Assembly (NCBI GenBank): GCA_030432815.1
Contig: JAUILB010000033.1
Location: 1 to 15,121 of the forward strand
Direction: 5' to 3'
Source of the DNA: Alphaproteobacteria bacterium
GTDB lineage: Bacteria > Pseudomonadota > Alphaproteobacteria > Sphingomonadales > Emcibacteraceae
Length of the DNA stretch: 15,121 nucleotides
Shown: positions 14,073 to 15,121 of the stretch, in pieces
How the letters are laid out: each line of letters begins with the position of its first letter
How positions within the stretch are numbered: the stretch's first letter is position 1
Notes under the pieces: generated by a model
Told to the model about the DNA's origin: nothing
The model's database searches: none
Seen by the model: the letters and a program-made list of their open reading frames with translations, nothing else
Program-made: the position numbers and the translations under genes

Positions 14073-15121
14073 CCGCTGAACCCATGAGCATATAGGTAAA
14101 GGCTGCCTTGATGCGGCTCATACCACCAAGCTCATCTACATCAGCACCTGCAACAAGGGGATATGTTTTGGTTTCCATACCATTTCCCGAAAGTTCCAAG
14201 GTTGCTATTGGCTGTCCGCGTTGGATAGGTGCAGAAATCGGGCCTTCATAAATTACTTTTGCCGTCATGTTGCGGCGCGCCTGATTATTCATGGAAATCG
14301 TTACATCCTGTTCTGCAACAAGCGGAACAGTCGGTTGATCACCAAGCCAGACATCGGCATTATCAATCACCTGCCCTGCTTTTAGCATGTCATAAATACC
14401 AAAATTCCTGAAACCGTAGTTCAGCAACCTTTGGGATTCACCCACACGGGCATTGTCACTACTCATGCCATTTACAACAAGAACAAGCCTGCGTCCGTCC
14501 TGCACAGCCGATGAAGCAAGACCATAACCACCATCTTCGGTATGTCCGGTTTTAAGTCCGTCTGCACCTTCCATGCGATAAAGCAGCCTGTTACGGTTTG
14601 GCTGATTTACACCTGCATAGCTAAATTGCCTTTCGGCAAACATTGTATAATATTCAGGAAATTCTGTTGCGAGTGCAAGGGAAAGCTTAGCAATATCCCG
14701 TGCCGACATATAATGACCATCTTCCGGCCAGCCGTTGGTATTCATAAAATGACTCTGACTCAGGCCAAGATTGGCCGCTTCATCATTCATCATATTAACA
14801 AACACGTCAACATCACCGGCAATAGCAAGGGCAATCTGCGCACAGGCATCATTGCCGCTCTGAACGATAATACCGCGTAAAAGGTCAGCGATGGTGACCG
14901 TATCACCGGCATTCACATACATTGTTGACCCTCTATCCTGTGTACTTGTATTGCGCCACTCTTGCCAGGTTGGAGTATTTTCCACATAATATTCATCATC
15001 AAGGCTGATGCTTCCCGCCTTTAACTGTTGAAAAGCGATATAAACTGTCATCAATTTGCTCATGGATGACGGTGTCATTTGCTCATCTGCATTTTTTTCA
15101 AAAAGCACATCACCTGTCGTG
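14065..15121 (-). CDS. dacA: D-alanyl-D-alanine carboxypeptidase (PBP5-type), N-terminus outside window
   Basis: A serine carboxypeptidase trimming the terminal D-Ala of peptidoglycan pentapeptides in the periplasm. The open frame continues to the window edge and beyond; the GTG at 15108 encodes an internal valine (TTGDVLFEKNADEQ), so the signal peptide and first few dozen residues are missing. Numbering from 15108, all three penicillin-binding motifs are present: S15-M-S-K18 (SxxK), S84-G-N86 (SxN) and K186-T-G188 (KTG). The last 100 or so residues form the PBP5-type beta-rich C-terminal domain (GQVIDNADVWLGDQPTVPLV onward), ending in MSRIKAAFTYMLMG, a short amphipathic or hydrophobic segment that may anchor it to the membrane. 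The stop overlaps the tmk GTG by 8 nt. The family is certain; whether it is DacA, DacC or another paralogue is not. Confidence 0.94.
   Translation of the reverse strand, partial: TTGDVLFEKNADEQMTPSSMSKLMTVYIAFQQLKAGSISLDDEYYVENTPTWQEWRNTSTQDRGSTMYVNAGDTVTIADLLRGIIVQSGNDACAQIALAIAGDVDVFVNMMNDEAANLGLSQSHFMNTNGWPEDGHYMSARDIAKLSLALATEFPEYYTMFAERQFSYAGVNQPNRNRLLYRMEGADGLKTGHTEDGGYGLASSAVQDGRRLVLVVNGMSSDNARVGESQRLLNYGFRNFGIYDMLKAGQVIDNADVWLGDQPTVPLVAEQDVTISMNNQARRNMTAKVIYEGPISAPIQRGQPIATLELSGNGMETKTYPLVAGADVDELGGMSRIKAAFTYMLMGSAGG

Overview
The window reads as ordinary chromosomal sequence from a visibly AT-rich Gram-negative bacterium, most likely an alphaproteobacterium. This is inferred from gene content and order (guaB-rsmB-guaA, purF followed by a short-chain dehydrogenase, a PBP5-type carboxypeptidase followed by tmk, yfgM-bamB-der). 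BamB and two predicted lipoproteins indicate an outer membrane. GC content was judged by eye and not computed. Genes fill almost all of the window: the two largest gaps are about 205 nt (between yfgM and the adjacent sulfotransferase, taking its ATG end at 7118 the gap is 129 nt) and 79 nt, so no stretch over 300 bases lacks a gene. I see no tRNA, rRNA, CRISPR array, insertion sequence or integrase.

Layout. Positions 1-1937, plus strand: the 3' four fifths of purF (purine synthesis, Fe-S type) and an SDR oxidoreductase whose start overlaps the purF stop. These converge on a long minus-strand block covering 1934-15121. Read in the direction of transcription (right to left), that block contains: a partial D-Ala-D-Ala carboxypeptidase, tmk, and a small Sel1-like lipoprotein, all overlapping; a 79-nt gap with a promoter-like sequence; guaB, an RsmB-type rRNA m5C methyltransferase and guaA; two unrelated sulfotransferase-like genes; a 129-nt gap with a weaker promoter-like sequence; yfgM-like, bamB and der (secretion, outer-membrane assembly and ribosome assembly); then three tandem VOC-fold paralogues and a hotdog thioesterase.

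How the genes work together. guaB and guaA are consecutive steps from IMP to GMP, and purF at the other end of the window commits PRPP to IMP synthesis, so purine metabolism brackets the region. yfgM, bamB and der form a conserved housekeeping cluster. The accessory parts are the sulfotransferase pair placed between guaA and yfgM, and the VOC-VOC-VOC-thioesterase run placed after der. Neither has a function that can be fixed from sequence alone. I do not see a convincing new defence, mobile or biosynthetic system; the two accessory runs are the places most worth a second look.
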